Both the position numbers and the translations under genes were made by a program. A stretch of DNA of 64,000 nucleotides. Source: Pezizomycotina sp. ARF18 (lineage: Eukaryota > Ascomycota). The DNA is taken from positions 124,001-188,000 of the forward strand of contig AZLU01000023.1 of the NCBI GenBank assembly GCA_002224055.1, in the 5' to 3' direction. Of the stretch, positions 23,975 through 36,848 are shown piece by piece; position 1 is the first letter of the stretch; each line of letters starts with the position of its first letter. The notes under the pieces were generated by a model that worked only from the letters and a program-made list of their open reading frames with translations, was not told where the DNA came from and did no database searches.

Positions 23975-24262
23975 CTAAGGCTCCCATCGGCGAGGGTTGA
24001 CGGGCCAATAGCGCGTTCCAAAGTACTGCGCAAGCTGGCATGTCCTCTCTTTCGGATAGCTCCGCAAGACCTGTTTAACCAAGTCAACCCTTGAGAATGC
24101 ATGAGCGACTTTCCTTCCCTGCTGCTTGGTTTTTAAGAATATACGGTCCGACAAGCCAATCATGATTCGAGTTTGTATAACATTTGCCCCCACTTCTAAA
24201 GATATGATGATCATGCGTCCGCATACCGCGATTACCACCTTCGCCATTTCTCTTCCATGCAT
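23975..24262 (-). CDS. Hypothetical small protein (95 codons)
   Basis: Open from an ATG at 24262 (MHGREMAKVVIAVCGRMIII) to a stop at 23975. The first 30 residues are hydrophobic, then the sequence becomes basic and mixed (RVDLVKQVLRSYPKERTCQL, ending WPVNPRRWEP). Amino-acid composition is plausible for a real protein. There is no recognised domain, and it could be a chance open frame in a gene-poor area or one exon of a longer gene. Confidence 0.25.
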   Translation of the reverse strand: MHGREMAKVVIAVCGRMIIISLEVGANVIQTRIMIGLSDRIFLKTKQQGRKVAHAFSRVDLVKQVLRSYPKERTCQLAQYFGTRYWPVNPRRWEP

Positions 24263-27200
24263 GTTGTCATTTTGAGTTTATATCATTCATTTTACTGTTT
24301 CTCATATGCAATGAATGTGTTCGTCAGCCAATAGTCATCTTAGAAGTATTGACTTCCTGCATTTGGAAAATTGGGACTCCGTATTTTCCTGAACGATAAC
24401 TAAAATTAGGAGACGTCGTGGGGTGCATCATGAATGATACGTCTTTTTTTTTTTTTTTTTTTTTTAATTCTCTTCTGCTATAGTTTTGCTCTGTCCATTG
24501 TATGTCTCTCGGCGTCTAAGTGTCTTACTCTCACTCGTACTTGTAGTGTATCGTAATGTACACCCCTTTTCGTGGGTGTTCGAATCCATGATCATTTCTC
24601 CTAGAGGTATTTCTTTTCTCCTGCCTTCTTTGTTTTCAGAATATTATTCCATAGTCTGTCGGCGTTCTCTAGTGACCTTTTAAAAGAAATGGTTTTCATC
24701 GTCATCTCGGCTTTGTAGTTTGTGGGTACCGCACTGGCATCAGCCCCACCTACAGGTTTCTTGTCTTAATTTCCTACGCGAATGGGAACAAATTAACAAA
24801 AATGGACATATCAGGCATCCGTTTATCGTCTCGTCTCGGCTCGCTCATTCTAGAAGTCGTAAACAAATTCCATGCGTGTTTCGTTTAGTTCTTCTTTTCC
24901 TTTGTTTTTGCAAAAAGTCTCAAGCTGATCCATCGAACCAGGAGTCCTGAGAAACATCGGAAGCTTACCCTTGCCGATGAGTCTGTCAAAATAAGAATGA
25001 TATCGCAAAATTTGTTAAAATTTCGATCTGCGAGTACTTGAACACTTTATCTACCTCTAAGGACGCTCATTATAGCGTTATAATTCCAATTATAGCTTTA
25101 TTGGATCTATTAGATTCAAGGCATCTAAGGGTAGAACCTTAGCTGCTACTGGCTATTACCTCTCCTCAATGAGACAGCCAGCCAATCCGGGGGCGATATA
25201 TCGATATATCTCTCATTTACGACTCCAGAAAGCTAAATTTCTTCTATTCAACCGCAGTCCAGCCCTGAAGAGATTCTTCAACAATAGTAAAGACCAGCTT
25301 TCCAACCAGTAAGCGTAGGTCCGACTCCCAGAAGTAGAAAAATAGGGGGTTCTTGCTTTGAGCCGCAAAGTTATCAGCGAGCCACAAAAACTAGAAACCC
25401 ACATAAAGGAGCAAGCTATGGTGGTGACGAATTGGGTCGTCGTATCCCCTCCAAGGCGTCAATTGGCCATTGCTGCCTCATATTCATTATCGGTAGTGCC
25501 ATTCAATAGAAATATTCTCGCCGCGAGCATACCCATGGTTCTGTGCCACTATGGTGCCCGGGAGTTCGTGGTGTTGGAATTCAGTCCCTCAGAAATTCGG
25601 CCACCGCCTAAACTTGCGCCAGAAGCTCTCTTTTATTTTGCAAGAAACTATATTAACAAAGAAGCACGGGCGCTACGAAGCATACCGGTAATCTACATGT
25701 CTTGCTTCCTTTTTTGCTCACATCTACGGCTGGAGATGCATCAATTACTAATTATGTCGCTTCTGGCATCATCATTTGATATCTCGTATCTCCTAGGTTT
25801 TTCTGTCGTTTTCTTTTCAAGCGTCAATTTGGGTCAATCTGGGCCAATGATGCTTGCAAAATCATTCAGCTGCGAAGGAATATCCGGACGCCCGAGTGGA
25901 GTCGTTGCTATTACAGCAAGACAGCCCGAGCCCGATATCTCCATGATGGCCGTATGTTTACGCTTTGTTGCGGCAGGTTGAGGCTCTTATGAGCATAGCC
26001 ATCACTAGCGGCAAGTCATCTGCAGCTTTAACCATGGACGTGGGGTGTGCTGTCCTACATGTGATGATGGAATTGAAGGCTCTGGAGCCGCTATTAACGT
26101 AATTAACGGTGATTTCCTCCAACTACGATACACGGAATCTGTCCGTCGTTTAAGCTTAGCGGAAACAAAAATCGCATTCTGAGTTGTACAACGGAAGTTT
26201 TGCAGTTGCGCAGCACACAAAAAAGCTGCTCGGCGTCCGCGGGCAAAGATTAGGCAAGGATCATACTTGGGCCGGCCTTCTGCACGTCTTGCACGTATGT
26301 GTGACAATTCAATCTGTAACTTCGCCTCGCCCTAAGTGGGTCAAGAATCGAATCTTTGGATTCAGAAAAGATAAAACGGTCGTTTGAAAGAGCCGCAACA
26401 ACCCGAGCCACATTAGGCTCTATCTTTTGCTTTTCGAATCGGAGCTGAAAAAACTGGTGCTAATGCACGATTTGCAGGAAAACACGCCGCACTATACCCA
26501 TTCAGACTCGTAGCCAGCCAACCAGAGCGCAGTCCACCTAGCCTATTCTTATTTAGGGCGCCCATCTTTGCTTCAAGTGAGAAGAAAAAGACTTGTTGAA
26601 TGGAAAAATACATCAATTAAGGCTTTCAGCCTCATTCATGGCTAAGGAGATATTTTATTCAACACCAAGTATCTGTATCGTCTCCTCCGTCGAGACGGGT
26701 AGGCTGAAAATCGAAACTTGCGAAAGGAAACTTTAGACGCGCTAGAAGTATCATAATGACGATTTGGCATTTATTTTAGAAGTCATGTTTTCGAAAAGGG
26801 GTGAAGATGTGACGGTGATACATCTGGGTGGGGGTTGGTCTAGAATTGCGAGTTGATCACCACATCCGGCGTATTCTCGAGGCAGAGGGTCCTCGATCCA
26901 GATCTCTGATATGGCAAACTGAACCCATTGATCAATTGATGGCGTTCTTTGGAATTTTGGATATTTTTTTTTTATTTCTTTCTTGGATTTTTCAGAAAAA
27001 AAAAAAAAAAAAAAAGAGCGCCTGTAAGCCCACGAGTCCCTAGAATAATGCAATAGCAGCCAATAATCACGATTCGTCTCTAGCGGGTTCAAGGATGCAG
27101 AAAAAAATATTTTTTTCCTTTTTTTTTTTTTTTGAAAGAAAAAGATGGGTTAGGCATTCTAAATAGAGGTGGTACTAAGATCCGTAAATGAAATTCACTC

Positions 27201-29069
27201 TAAAGATCTTGGTTTTCTCGAAACGTGGCTTTCTTCATCGGCAGTCATGCATCCCTTCTTGTCAATAGATGAGATCTTTGGTACCGGGGATTTTGGGGTC
27301 ACACCAATGTCACTAGTTTATCCGTCGAGACCGAGCGCAAGGTACCTGTATTGTATTGAGTATCCACTGAGAGAAATGTTTAAAATGAGAGTGAATTCGG
27401 GACGGGGTTTTTAAACCTATTTGGGCAGAATAGATCCAAGATTTACGATATCGTCCATCGATTCTGATAAGTAGCCTCAGGTTTAGATCGTAGGGGAGGG
27501 GAAGCCTTTTTTTTTTTTGTAAAAATCATTTTGCCATTGAGATACTTCGAAGTATATTATTCATTGTGGTTGACCAAGATAATGTGTTGGCTGTAGTCAA
27601 CAGCCTCCACGATAGCCCCATCTAGCATCGGTTCTACCGGCCCGTTCACACGCTTCTTCTGGTGTCCCTCTAAACGCGAGGAAAAGCCGTTTCGAATTCA
27701 AATTTAAAACACTAACGAATCGTCGTAAACATGGCACAACACTATTGTTCTCGGCAGTTCCGGCAGCTTCCTTATGGCGTTTTTTTTTTTTTTTCTCCAA
27801 CGTTTTACTACTAGACGAGAGTCATAGTCTTCTTATCTCATCGCCTACGCTTGCGTACTTTGCTAAGTAAAGTAATCTTTTTTTGAAATGAAAACAACCC
27901 TTGTCTAACGAATCATCGGTGGTTGGTAATAAGTTTAACAATGAGTTATTCATCTTTGCTAAATAGATTTTTCTCGCGTGGAAAGATGGCGGTGCTCGCG
28001 CCCGCGTAAGTTTTTGCACTAGTCTTAAGCGATGCCTCAAACAGACGAAAAAAAATTCGTTAATGTACCAGCCTGCAAGAAATCCTGAGAAATCCTATCC
28101 AACAGAGCAATGCTTACAACAAGGCAAAATAAATTACTCTTTAAATTTCGTTGCCATAAGCTAGATGATTAGTGCGACGGTTTATTGCCCGTTACGTAGC
28201 TATCGATAAAGCGGATCGAGACAGAGTTTTTTGTACCTTATTCAAAGGTACTTAATGTGACTTGTCTGAACCGATACTAAGGCCGTGCAGTAACGCACAA
28301 GTCCGCTTGGGACTTTAACATACATGACCCCCTATGAGGCCTATAGTAGTCAAGCGTTAATTTATAACAATTTATTCCTGGTTATTTCGTTCGGCGAAGG
28401 CATTTACTGTGTGGAAGTAACATCCTGGTAAATTTTTATTACTTATTTTACCTCGGGGGATCACAAAAATCCCATTAACCAATGTTTCTGCGGCCTAAGA
28501 AGCGTGCTCTCGACACTGAGAAATCCTCTGGCACGCGAAAGGCGTGGACGACAGATCCTATAAGCCCAGCCTTGCTTTTTCCACCCTCTTTTTTCTGAAT
28601 AGCTAGCAGAAGACTGTTCTGATTTTGTGTATATGTTTTATAAAACGCATTTCTCATTCTCTCTCCACCTTTCTTTTCTTTTTTCCATGGCCTTATATAT
28701 TTATCATTTCTTTTCTTTTTTTAAATTTTCAATTAATTTATCTTCTTTTTTAAAATATCATATTATTAAATATTTTTTATACATTTATTTTTTATTTTAT
28801 TAGTTGGAGGAAAAAAGAAAAATCATTAAAATTATTAGCGTAGGGTAGGTAGGACTTGCAACGAAAAAAAGGGAAAAAGAAAGAAAAAAAGAGCCAGAGC
28901 GAACAGACAGGAAAAAAAAAGAAAAGAAGAAAACAGCAAGCTCCGCGATGAGCAACATTGGGTATGTTCTTTCGAAAACCGTGATATGCAAAAATCCCTT
29001 TTACCGAATCTGTTATTTCCTGCAGAGGAAACTAAGCTAGTATGAGATCAAGGAAGTTCAAAACCGAGT
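24263..29069. other. Gene-poor stretch with uninterpreted open frames
   Basis: About 4.8 kb without a recognised gene. A 207-codon plus-strand opening at 25358-25981 overlaps protein-like fragments on the minus strand (for example MEISGSGCLAVIATTPLGRP), and I cannot decide the coding strand. Further open stretches at 26005-26307 and 27169-27414 are not recognisable. T/A homopolymers occur at 24445-24465, 26997-27014 and 27119-27133. The region at 28660-28800 is very AT-rich. Confidence 0.35.
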
Positions 29070-29077
29070 TATATAAA
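29070..29077 (+). promoter_or_regulatory. TATA box candidate for the zinc-ribbon gene
   Basis: TATATAAA, about 280 bases upstream of the ATG at 29360. It is followed by a long CT-rich leader typical of fungal 5' UTRs. Confidence 0.45.
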
Positions 29078-29359
29078 CCCTTCATGATATCCTAGGACAG
29101 GATATCTATCAACTCACATCAAAATCAAACAATTCGCCCAAGTCTAGCTAAGCTATCAACTGATCGCCTCTCAACGTCTCGCCTCCTCTTCGACACTAAT
29201 CGTCTCCACTTTCTCCTGTTCTTTATAAATTCGCCACCACCCCTCTCCATCAAGTCCTCAAGTTCTTCAAGTCTCCCGCCATACTCTACTTATAGCAAAA
29301 AGCGGCTTCACTAAATTCTTCCCTTTCTTCTAATTCGGTCCTACCTCACTTGATCAACA

Positions 29360-29523
29360 ATGGCTAAGAAGTGGTACTGCTGCAAATGTGGAGACGGTCC
29401 TCTCAACTCGAGATCGTGGTTGCTTGCCCAAACTGTGGGCATATGAAAGATTCATCCTGCCTGAAAGAGATTGGAAGCTCCTCAATCCATTTCTGTCGCT
29501 GGTCTTCAAGTCGACGACGATAG
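29360..29523 (+). CDS. Very small CxxC zinc-ribbon-like protein (one frame change)
   Basis: Starts at ATG 29360 and stops at 29521-29523, about 54 residues. It reads MAKKWYCCKCGDGPLNS and then, one base out of frame, EIVVACPNCGHMKDSSC, LKEIGSSSIHFCRW. The two CxxC knuckles (CCKCGDGPLN and CPNCGH) resemble tiny fungal proteins that carry a CCxCxxGP..CxNCGH zinc ribbon. Their function is unknown to me. The single frame change lies in the short linker between the knuckles, near 29405. A TATA box and a CT-rich leader upstream support a real gene. Confidence 0.6.
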
Positions 29524-32500
29524 AACCTACTGTTGCACGGGGCATGTGCCAGTAATTCGATGTAAGTTCAGAGAATTCGTTCACCGATATTATTTTCTAG
29601 AGGGTAAATCTCTCGGAGTGATTAGCATGAAGGCCTAATTTCTAACATGCTCACTTTACCAAAACAATTAGTTCCGGTATGCAATTTGACCGCTCTTAAA
29701 TCGAAGCCATCGGGCACAGACGTGTCGACGAAAGCGCATATGCGAGTCCTACAAGCGACGAGTCACCGTTGATTCATTACTTATATGCTTGCGCAATCGA
29801 CTTCAATATCATGATCAATTTCAAGACACGGTTACTATAACATCTTCAGCTAAGATCCTTGGACACCCGATTCGGCTTTCTTCGGCAAATACACAATCGT
29901 CTCCTATAGACTTTCTTCCTTTAGACTATCTCTTCCATACCTACTTTATCCATTTTTCAAACTACTGGCGCGGTTTTCTCTTCTCCTAGACTCTTAGAGG
30001 GATGGTGGCTTCGCAGCCAAAAGCACAAAAACTATTAAGGCAATTCAAAAGTTGGAAGTTCAGTTTTCCTGGTGGCTCTCTGGTTTCTTTCGTGGAGGAC
30101 ATTTAGAACCCCTTTCCCTGCTCCTAAGTGTTATCCATGCTTCTCATTCATGTGTTACTCTTATTCTCCCTTTTCTAGGAACTTCTCTCAAGTTTTTTTT
30201 TTCTTTTTCCTTTCTCTTTTACCTTCTACATTTTCTATTACGGCGTATTTCCCCCCATTCAGTGTTCACCGTTTTTGCTTTTCGTGATTTCAAGACTTTT
30301 CTTTAGCTTTATTTTACTTGTTCCCTTCTTTCTGCTTTCTCCTTTCTTTTTCTTATAAAATCATTCACCGTATTAGGGACCGGGTTTGCATTTATGTACT
30401 TCATGATATAACGGTTCTGGGTTATCATGACTTGCAACGGGTTTTAGATAAGGCGCTTTAGATTGCGTCCGGCGTTTTTCCCTTTCCTTTCTTATCTTCT
30501 CTGATTGCCTATGTTCTGGATTCTTGTTAGCGGTACTTCTTTTTCAGTTTGACATTTATTTGCCCATTTCTGCTTGTTCCTCTTCTTTTCTTATCATTTC
30601 TATCCTTCTCGAAGGATCAAGGTCTTTGTATTTTCCATTCGTTCCACTCCTCGTGGCCCTTTTCTTCTGTCTCTCCCAATTTGGGCGTAGGATTTTTCTC
30701 TATAACCATTTACCAAGCAATGAACACATTAGAATAACACTCATGATCATTGACCCCGCCGCCGTGAAACTATTACTGAGAATGTCTCGGAATCTTCGCT
30801 TCTCGTCCGTTCATTCGGCCAGTTGGGCAATCCTTTTGAGCGACAATGAGCGATTGTTCAGGCCTCCTCAATGATCTCTATGGCTTCTATTCATTAGAAT
30901 GTCTCATTATATTAATTACCAATTAGAGCTCAGTATCCTGATTACTATTGGAAGGCTTGAAATATTCATCCAGTAAAAAAAAGGCGAAGGTGACTGCGGG
31001 GTAATGCTAATATTGGTGTTTACACTGTGAACCTGTTCGTTTCTTTCTGAACTTTGGAGAAGGCTCGAAGGAAGGCATAGGAGAAGGCAGCATGCAACTG
31101 ACTGTTCACGGGAGGTGACACGGACGCTCTATGGGAAGTCTGTAGTTAGATTTACTTGAAAGCGATATTTAGTTTTCTTTTTTTTTTTTTTTTTTTTTTT
31201 AAATTAATTTGTACAAGGCTATGTATGGCGAAGGCTGCTCTAAGCACCCGATCCATGGCCAGGCAAAAATCCGAGACAAAACATGGCTGTTAAACCCTAT
31301 ACCTCTATGCCTACTTTCCTCGGTAAAATTGCGATTATTCGAGCTTTCGGGAAAGACCGTGAGCTTTTTTTTTTTTTTTTTTTTTACGAAAAACAGGCTA
31401 ACTACCCGGCGAAAGGAATTATAAGGAAATCGCAGTCCTTTGCAAGAAAGCATACAAATATCCCTGTAAGATTCTGCAAAATAAAGAATGATCAGTACTT
31501 ACTAGTATAAAGAGTAATTTTAAAAAAAACTTTTTTTAAAATAGAAGAAGATCGAAGGTTCGACGTATCAGCGTTCTCAAGTTGACACTTCCGAAGCGGC
31601 TTCTCTGAGTTATTTAATCCTCCCAAATGCTAACAAATTTTAACGTAACTTCACCATCAGATAAGAAAACGGAGGAGTCAAAATATCACTTTCTAATTAT
31701 GACACTTACGTGTGCATATTACTCGCTCGTTTTGACGTGGGGAATACAAAAAGACACAGTCAATGGAGCAATTCCTGGCAACGTGGCACGATTGTTGGAT
31801 TTCGAATCCTGGTTGGCAAGAAACAGACCGTTTAAGCTAGCGGCCAGCCCCATATGCACCGACGCGCTCCCCTAAAATAGCAGTTTACCCATTTGCCGGC
31901 ATGCCAGTCAATCACCCGCAAAAACGAAACACCAAACACCTTACGACATGTAGTCGAGAGCTTAAGCCACGATTCTTCTTTTAAACTCAAAAATGAAAGC
32001 GCATGAATCCGTCAAAATAACCCGCGAAGCGTTTCATTTTTTTCTCTCGTTACTATCCGCGAGGCTAAGCGTGTTCTCCTTTACCTCGCCAACGTAATCG
32101 GCTTAGACCTCACTGTCACTGTCCATAATAGTACTGACTCATAAGATCTGCAGTAAACGTTGGAAAGGCGCGGAGAAAAGTACCTTTTTCCTTCTTAGTT
32201 TACTGTAGGACAAAAAGGGTTGAACTGTTGGTACCGAGCGAGATAGGAACGGTTTCTATCGCATCCCGGGGTTCGCAAATCGGGTCGCAAGAGAAAAAAA
32301 AGCTACAACGTACCAGTGAAAGATATATCTACTGTATCAAATAGAACGAGCATGAATGAGAAAGGTCGCAAAAAAAAGGGGGGGGGGGGGGAAGAGCACT
32401 TCTAGACCTACGTGTCTTAGGTCGAAATTTTATTTTATATTTTTACACCAAGAAATCCGGGGATTTAGCAAAAATTTTCTTTCGTTTCGGTCGGTATATA

Positions 32501-33625
32501 ACAACGAGAAAATTTCTTTATTAAGTTCTCGTTAGCGTCTAGCGTATTCGGAAACACCTACCTATAAGAATGGTCGGAACTTGCGAAAAAGCTGAGAGGC
32601 TGATCTTTTTAAAAGAAAAATTTGTCCATCAGGGAGAGTTGAGGCGTGCACGCGATTTACATTTATCCGGTCGTATTCGTTTCAGGCTTCCATTGGCACC
32701 TTCTATAGATACTTTAGGAGAATAAGGGGGATTTTGTTCCGATATAGTATGGCTTGGTATATATATTCGCAATATTGAATTGATGTATCTTAGCGGTAAG
32801 AAATAGATGTCTCGTTAAATGAAGTAATGATGGTGCTTCGTTCTGTCTTTCTTTCCTTTCTTTTACTCCGAATTTGCCAGGGTCTATAGCAAATTTGCAT
32901 CAGAGGGACAATTTCGGTGAATACAATGAAGTAAATAGAAATAAAATTGGATTGTTGGGGGCCTTTCCGATCCCTCCATAGAGAAGCTATAGGTGATATC
33001 TTCTTTTGCGTCAGGAAATTGTGTTGGAGCAAATGAAACCCATCATAGTTAAGTTTCTCGGACGCTGCGTGGGATTCAAACCACAAGGCACTAAGAATCG
33101 TAGACCTTACTGTAAAGTATCTGGAATCTTAGTGAAGATGATCACTCAGGTATACGGCCAGTATAGCTAGCCAGGCTTAGAAATACACAGAAAGGATGTC
33201 TGTTTCCAGTAGATGGCAGCCACGGATATAATGGAAACCACGAGAGAGCCTCTTTTTCCCTCCTTATTATTAAACTTCTATGCTTCTGCTTTTTCCTTTA
33301 CGCTTCTCTTTAGCAAATTCCTCCGTGTTTATGACCATTAAAGTACTGATTGTACCGAAAGGATAGACACGACAAACATCCGCTCTCTCCATGATGAAGA
33401 GCCTACGAAGAAGCTTGAGACTCTATCCGGACTATCTTCTACTAATATGACCGGTTGTTCTGCCAGTTTGTCAACTTTTTGCTCTATCAATGGTGATCTT
33501 TCATCGAAAGCGAAGCTTGTTCCTTCTTCATTCCTACCCTCTAGCACGACGAACGAAACATCGTCGTTTCGTCACCTTCTTGTACGCTCTCAATCACCCC
33601 GTCCTCGCTTTTATCACCCTTACAA
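29524..33625. other. Gene-poor, pyrimidine-rich stretch
   Basis: No supported gene in about 4 kb. Open stretches at 30052-30874 are driven by T- and C-rich low complexity (Phe/Leu/Ser-rich). T24 lies at about 31177-31200, T21 at 31365-31385 and G14 at 32378-32391. An ATG-led 82-codon frame at 31627-31875 has no recognised content. The minus strand at 33547-33338 (with FAFDERSPLIEQKVDKLAEQ) looks like the acidic cytosolic tail of a transporter and may be the last exon of the MFS gene upstream. Confidence 0.4.
32378..32391 (+). repeat. G14 homopolymer
   Basis: A run of 14 G directly after seven or more A, in a gene-poor AT-rich context. Confidence 0.95.
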
Positions 33626-35400
33626 TCAGTCAAGATGGAGAGGTGATGGTGACGTTAACGAGATTTCTAACGTTATTGACAGTTGTTTGATTTCCCTTTG
33701 CGCTAAACATCTTAGAGCGTCCGACAGACCGCTATATCCGACCGTAAAAAGTGCAAGTCCGGCGGAATAGCCCAGTTTCCCCTCTACCGGCCCAAGGATC
33801 GTTAATCCCACACCGCTTATTATGCCAGGAAATATCATCAATATGCCATTTTTATGCTTCTGGCAAATTTTACCGTCAGGGTTTTTATTCTCTTTATTCT
33901 CCGAGCGAATGTCAGGATGAAGAGTATCGTGATTAGTGTTACAAAAGAGACAGCGTCTTCGAAGGCTGAAAACAAATTCGCATCTGCAAGCGTCCATCCA
34001 AATTCATAGCTTCGGTACTGCGGGAGGACACTACGAATACTCGCGTAAGGGCAGTACGACAGGTATGTGGCCATGCATTGGCGCGAGAAGTTGTTCCGAA
34101 AGAAGAGATCGTATGCCATACCGCAGGTTTCGTGGATCTCTCTTGTCACCGAAGAGAAAAAAGAATGAAGGGATAAACATGAGTCGGAGGTAAGTTCATC
34201 ATAGGACTTTAACTTGTTCCGTGGATAAAAGGCGATGAAGATTATAGATTGAAAGTCTCATGATAGGTTCCTTTAACTCAGTGTAATGGCGAGTCTTGAA
34301 TCTTGTACGCTGATGCGGTGATATCTAGCGTGGACATCATAGGAGACTTCCCTGACACCGTCTTTCTTGCGGTCGGAAAGAAAATAGCATGAAAAGCGGA
34401 CAGGAACATCAGAACCACGCCTACGATTATGGTCTTCCACGCACCGCCCTCGTTTATCATAAGTATTGATGAAAGAACGGTTCCGATACCACGCGTCGAG
34501 TACAAGCAGGCGGAGATGTTGACGAAGTATTTTCCCTGATGGAAAAAATTTGATAGGTCTCAATTGTCATCAAGAACCCCCCCCAAAAAAAAAAAAAAAA
34601 AAAAAAAACACAAATAAAAAAGAAAACACAGCTTTGGATCCACCAAAATGTTCAAGATTAAGACTTTCAGTACTTATAAGTTCTCAATTTTAATGTTCTC
34701 CGCGATGCAGGTATATGGCAGTGCTTGACGCGATCCCGAGCCGCCGCCTATGAAATCGCAAAGACTCATCAGGACTGTCCACTGAGGTCGAAAGTGTTTT
34801 CGAAGTAGACTTCGAGAACGTTAGTCCATTTTACCCCTCTAAGAACACTAATAGCACCAAGCCCACCGGAATAATACCTGAAAATTACGATAAAATAAAT
34901 CACCCCAATGACTGATCCCATGGTCGACAATGTTACTACAGTTTTCTGTCCAACTTTGAGGAAGAGCCTTTGCCATGTAATACAGCAAACAATCCTATTA
35001 CTTTTGAAAAGTGCAACAGTAATTAGATCTGTCCCTGATCAGAATATCCCCAATTTCATTGGAAGAATGATGGTATTGACGTACTCACCAGGTATTGATT
35101 GCAGAAGATCCAGTATTGCCCTCAATGTCGCCAACTCCGTTTGAATCCCTCGTAACTTACACATATGCTCCGGTATTTTCTCTTGTGAATACCCGCGCTT
35201 GCTCTGCGCTACAGACGCAAGCACGAGGCTATCCAGGGTATCCAGCGATGGTGCATGGCTGTCGTAATATGACTTGCATAGGGATTGCTCCACAACGTGC
35301 ATGCAAGACGCACGGTATACTGAACATCCCGCCAGCCACGAGGAAAGAATCAATACTGGTGCCCCAACGCGATGCTATACGCTAGCTATCTTTTATGCTG
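33626..35400 (-). CDS. Major facilitator superfamily transporter (introns, frame-broken)
   Basis: Membrane efflux-type transporter. The first recognised exon (from about 35400) has VVEQSLCKSYYDSHAP, HMCKLRGIQTELATLRAILD and LLQSIPG, then a donor GTGAGT. This matches the loop after helix 1 of the fungal MFS group that carries a ..CxxYY..LCK..xVQxxLAxL signature. Further blocks are FLKVGQKTVVTLSTMGSVIG (between helices 2 and 3), CDFIGGGSGSRQALPYTCIA (helix 4 IGGG motif), LYSTRGIGTVLSSIL, LPQYRSYEFGWTLADANLFS (central YxxxxFGW motif) and GKLGYSAGLALFTVGYSGLS DALRCL. Normal length would be about 480-550 residues. The N-terminus and the last helices are not clearly visible, and frames change at least four times. 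The substrate is unknown. Confidence 0.65.
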
Positions 35401-36524
35401 CCGGAGAACAAGATTGGAAAGAATTGAACCAAATGGATCGCAAGCCTTTCGGGCATTACGGAGGATTTTTTATATATATAACCAATGAAAGATTTTTAAT
35501 ATCCTTGCTCAGTATCATTCAAAGGAATAAGCTCGTAGGTATTCCTAACTCCAGCTCAGCGGACTCGGAGGATTATATGAAGCTATCTCCGGATCCATTT
35601 TCCTTCGATGAGATCACCGATCATTCAACAATACCCTCTTGATTCCTACAATATCCCGAGCAAGAGATACAAATTTGATATTTTCTTTTAGAGTGCTATT
35701 TATGTTTATTTATTATCTGATTACAATACAATGAAGTTGAGTTTTCATTACCTTGTCTCCCGATTCACGCTGACAACAAACGCTTCACCAGACCGTCACC
35801 GTCTCGCCGAAGAAAACTATTGCAGAGCTCATGAGCCCTGAGCACCCTCAGTTTCAACCCCTTCAGTTTTGAGGCTCTTCTTCATTCTTGGTGATGTTAG
35901 TCACAAGGCTTTACAAAAGGTTCCTTATACAAGGCTCACGAGGCACAGCGCTGGCGGATGTGCTGAAAGTACTTTAATGCACGACCCCGGATTATATTAT
36001 TGGCTGATCTCCCGATAATACGAGGGCAGTGCTCGGCTATTCCCGCTTTCCCGGAGCCGCATTCTGTCTCGGTAATCCTCGCGGGACGTGTTTTGAGGGA
36101 GAGGATTGTCACTGTCTCAGGCGATAGCAGATATCTACCGTTATCGATCCGAGTCACGACACGAAGATGAGCGATGAGACTATCACCACTCTTAAAAATA
36201 GTTGAGGATATAGTCCTAAGTGCCACAGAAATACTTTGTCTTTATGGTATGAGTTTCTAAATTCCAGGATTTTTAGACTGTCCCAATGCGAATGACTAAT
36301 AGTTACAATCTATATAATACAGGTTTTTAACAATTTTAGCTTATAGGTACAAAAGAGTACATGTGCAGGAAACCGGGTGGTGAATTTAGTGACGACTAAA
36401 TCTCCGAAGTCGAGAATCGTAAGAAAGCTTTGCGCTGCCCAGTTCCAACCATATCCTAACGCTGCCAAGATAATTTAGCAGTTGGTGACCCTATAGAACA
36501 AAGTTGTGATCATTAGTCGGTGTA
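35401..36524. other. Intergenic
   Basis: Minus-strand sequence at 35640-35400 may contain the missing 5' exon of the transporter (an ATG-led MDPEIASYNPPSPLSWS can be read at about 35605) but this is not certain. A 96-codon minus-strand opening at 35936-36226 lacks an ATG and a recognised domain. Confidence 0.35.
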
Positions 36525-36848
36525 TCAAAAACATAAATAATAATGGCCAGAAAAAAAAATGAGTGAAAGTCTTTCATACTGGTAGGCCTTGACAAATTGA
36601 CCGGCGGGCTTGCTCCAGTCCGGGCAAGAAATACCGATTTGCTGTCCGTTGCAGCCAGCGTCGTTGTACATGCGAACGCAGCATGATTCCCAGGTTCCGC
36701 GATCCAGCTGAAGAAAGTGCCTGGCTGCATGTCAATAACTTTGCAACCTTGGTCCTGACCGGACCTTTGGTCGACGTTTTCGCCCCATTGGAAAGTCCAA
36801 GCAGAGGCGAGAACGGGGAGAGCAGCGAGAACAACGGCAGTCTTCATT
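36525..36848 (-). CDS. Small secreted cysteine-containing protein (effector-like, one frame change)
   Basis: Starts at the ATG at 36848. The first 16-17 residues, MKTAVVLAALPVLASA, form a classic signal peptide with an Ala-x-Ala end. The mature part reads WTFQWGENVDQRSGQDQGCK, VIDMQPGTFFSWIAEPG, then one base out of frame SCCVRMYNDAGCNGQQIG and ISCPDWSKPAGQFVKAYQ. It has at least five cysteines in about 75 residues, a disulfide-rich small secreted protein. After KAYQ the frame either runs on to a stop at 36527-36525 or is spliced at GTATGA. A TATA box lies about 135 bases upstream. Such proteins are common in fungal secretomes. A role as effector is inference. Confidence 0.65.

Noticed and set aside
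25358-25981. 207-codon plus-strand opening
   Set aside because: It is the longest uninterrupted frame in its area, but the opposite strand has equally protein-like fragments and neither strand shows a recognisable domain.
30052-30874. Overlapping plus-strand frames rich in Phe, Leu and Ser
   Set aside because: They arise from T/C-rich low complexity and have no motif, so they were treated as non-coding.
33338-33547. Possible N-terminus of a second MFS transporter (FAFDERSPLIEQ)
   Set aside because: No ATG and no transmembrane segments follow it downstream. It is better explained as the cytosolic tail of the transporter upstream, and even that is uncertain.
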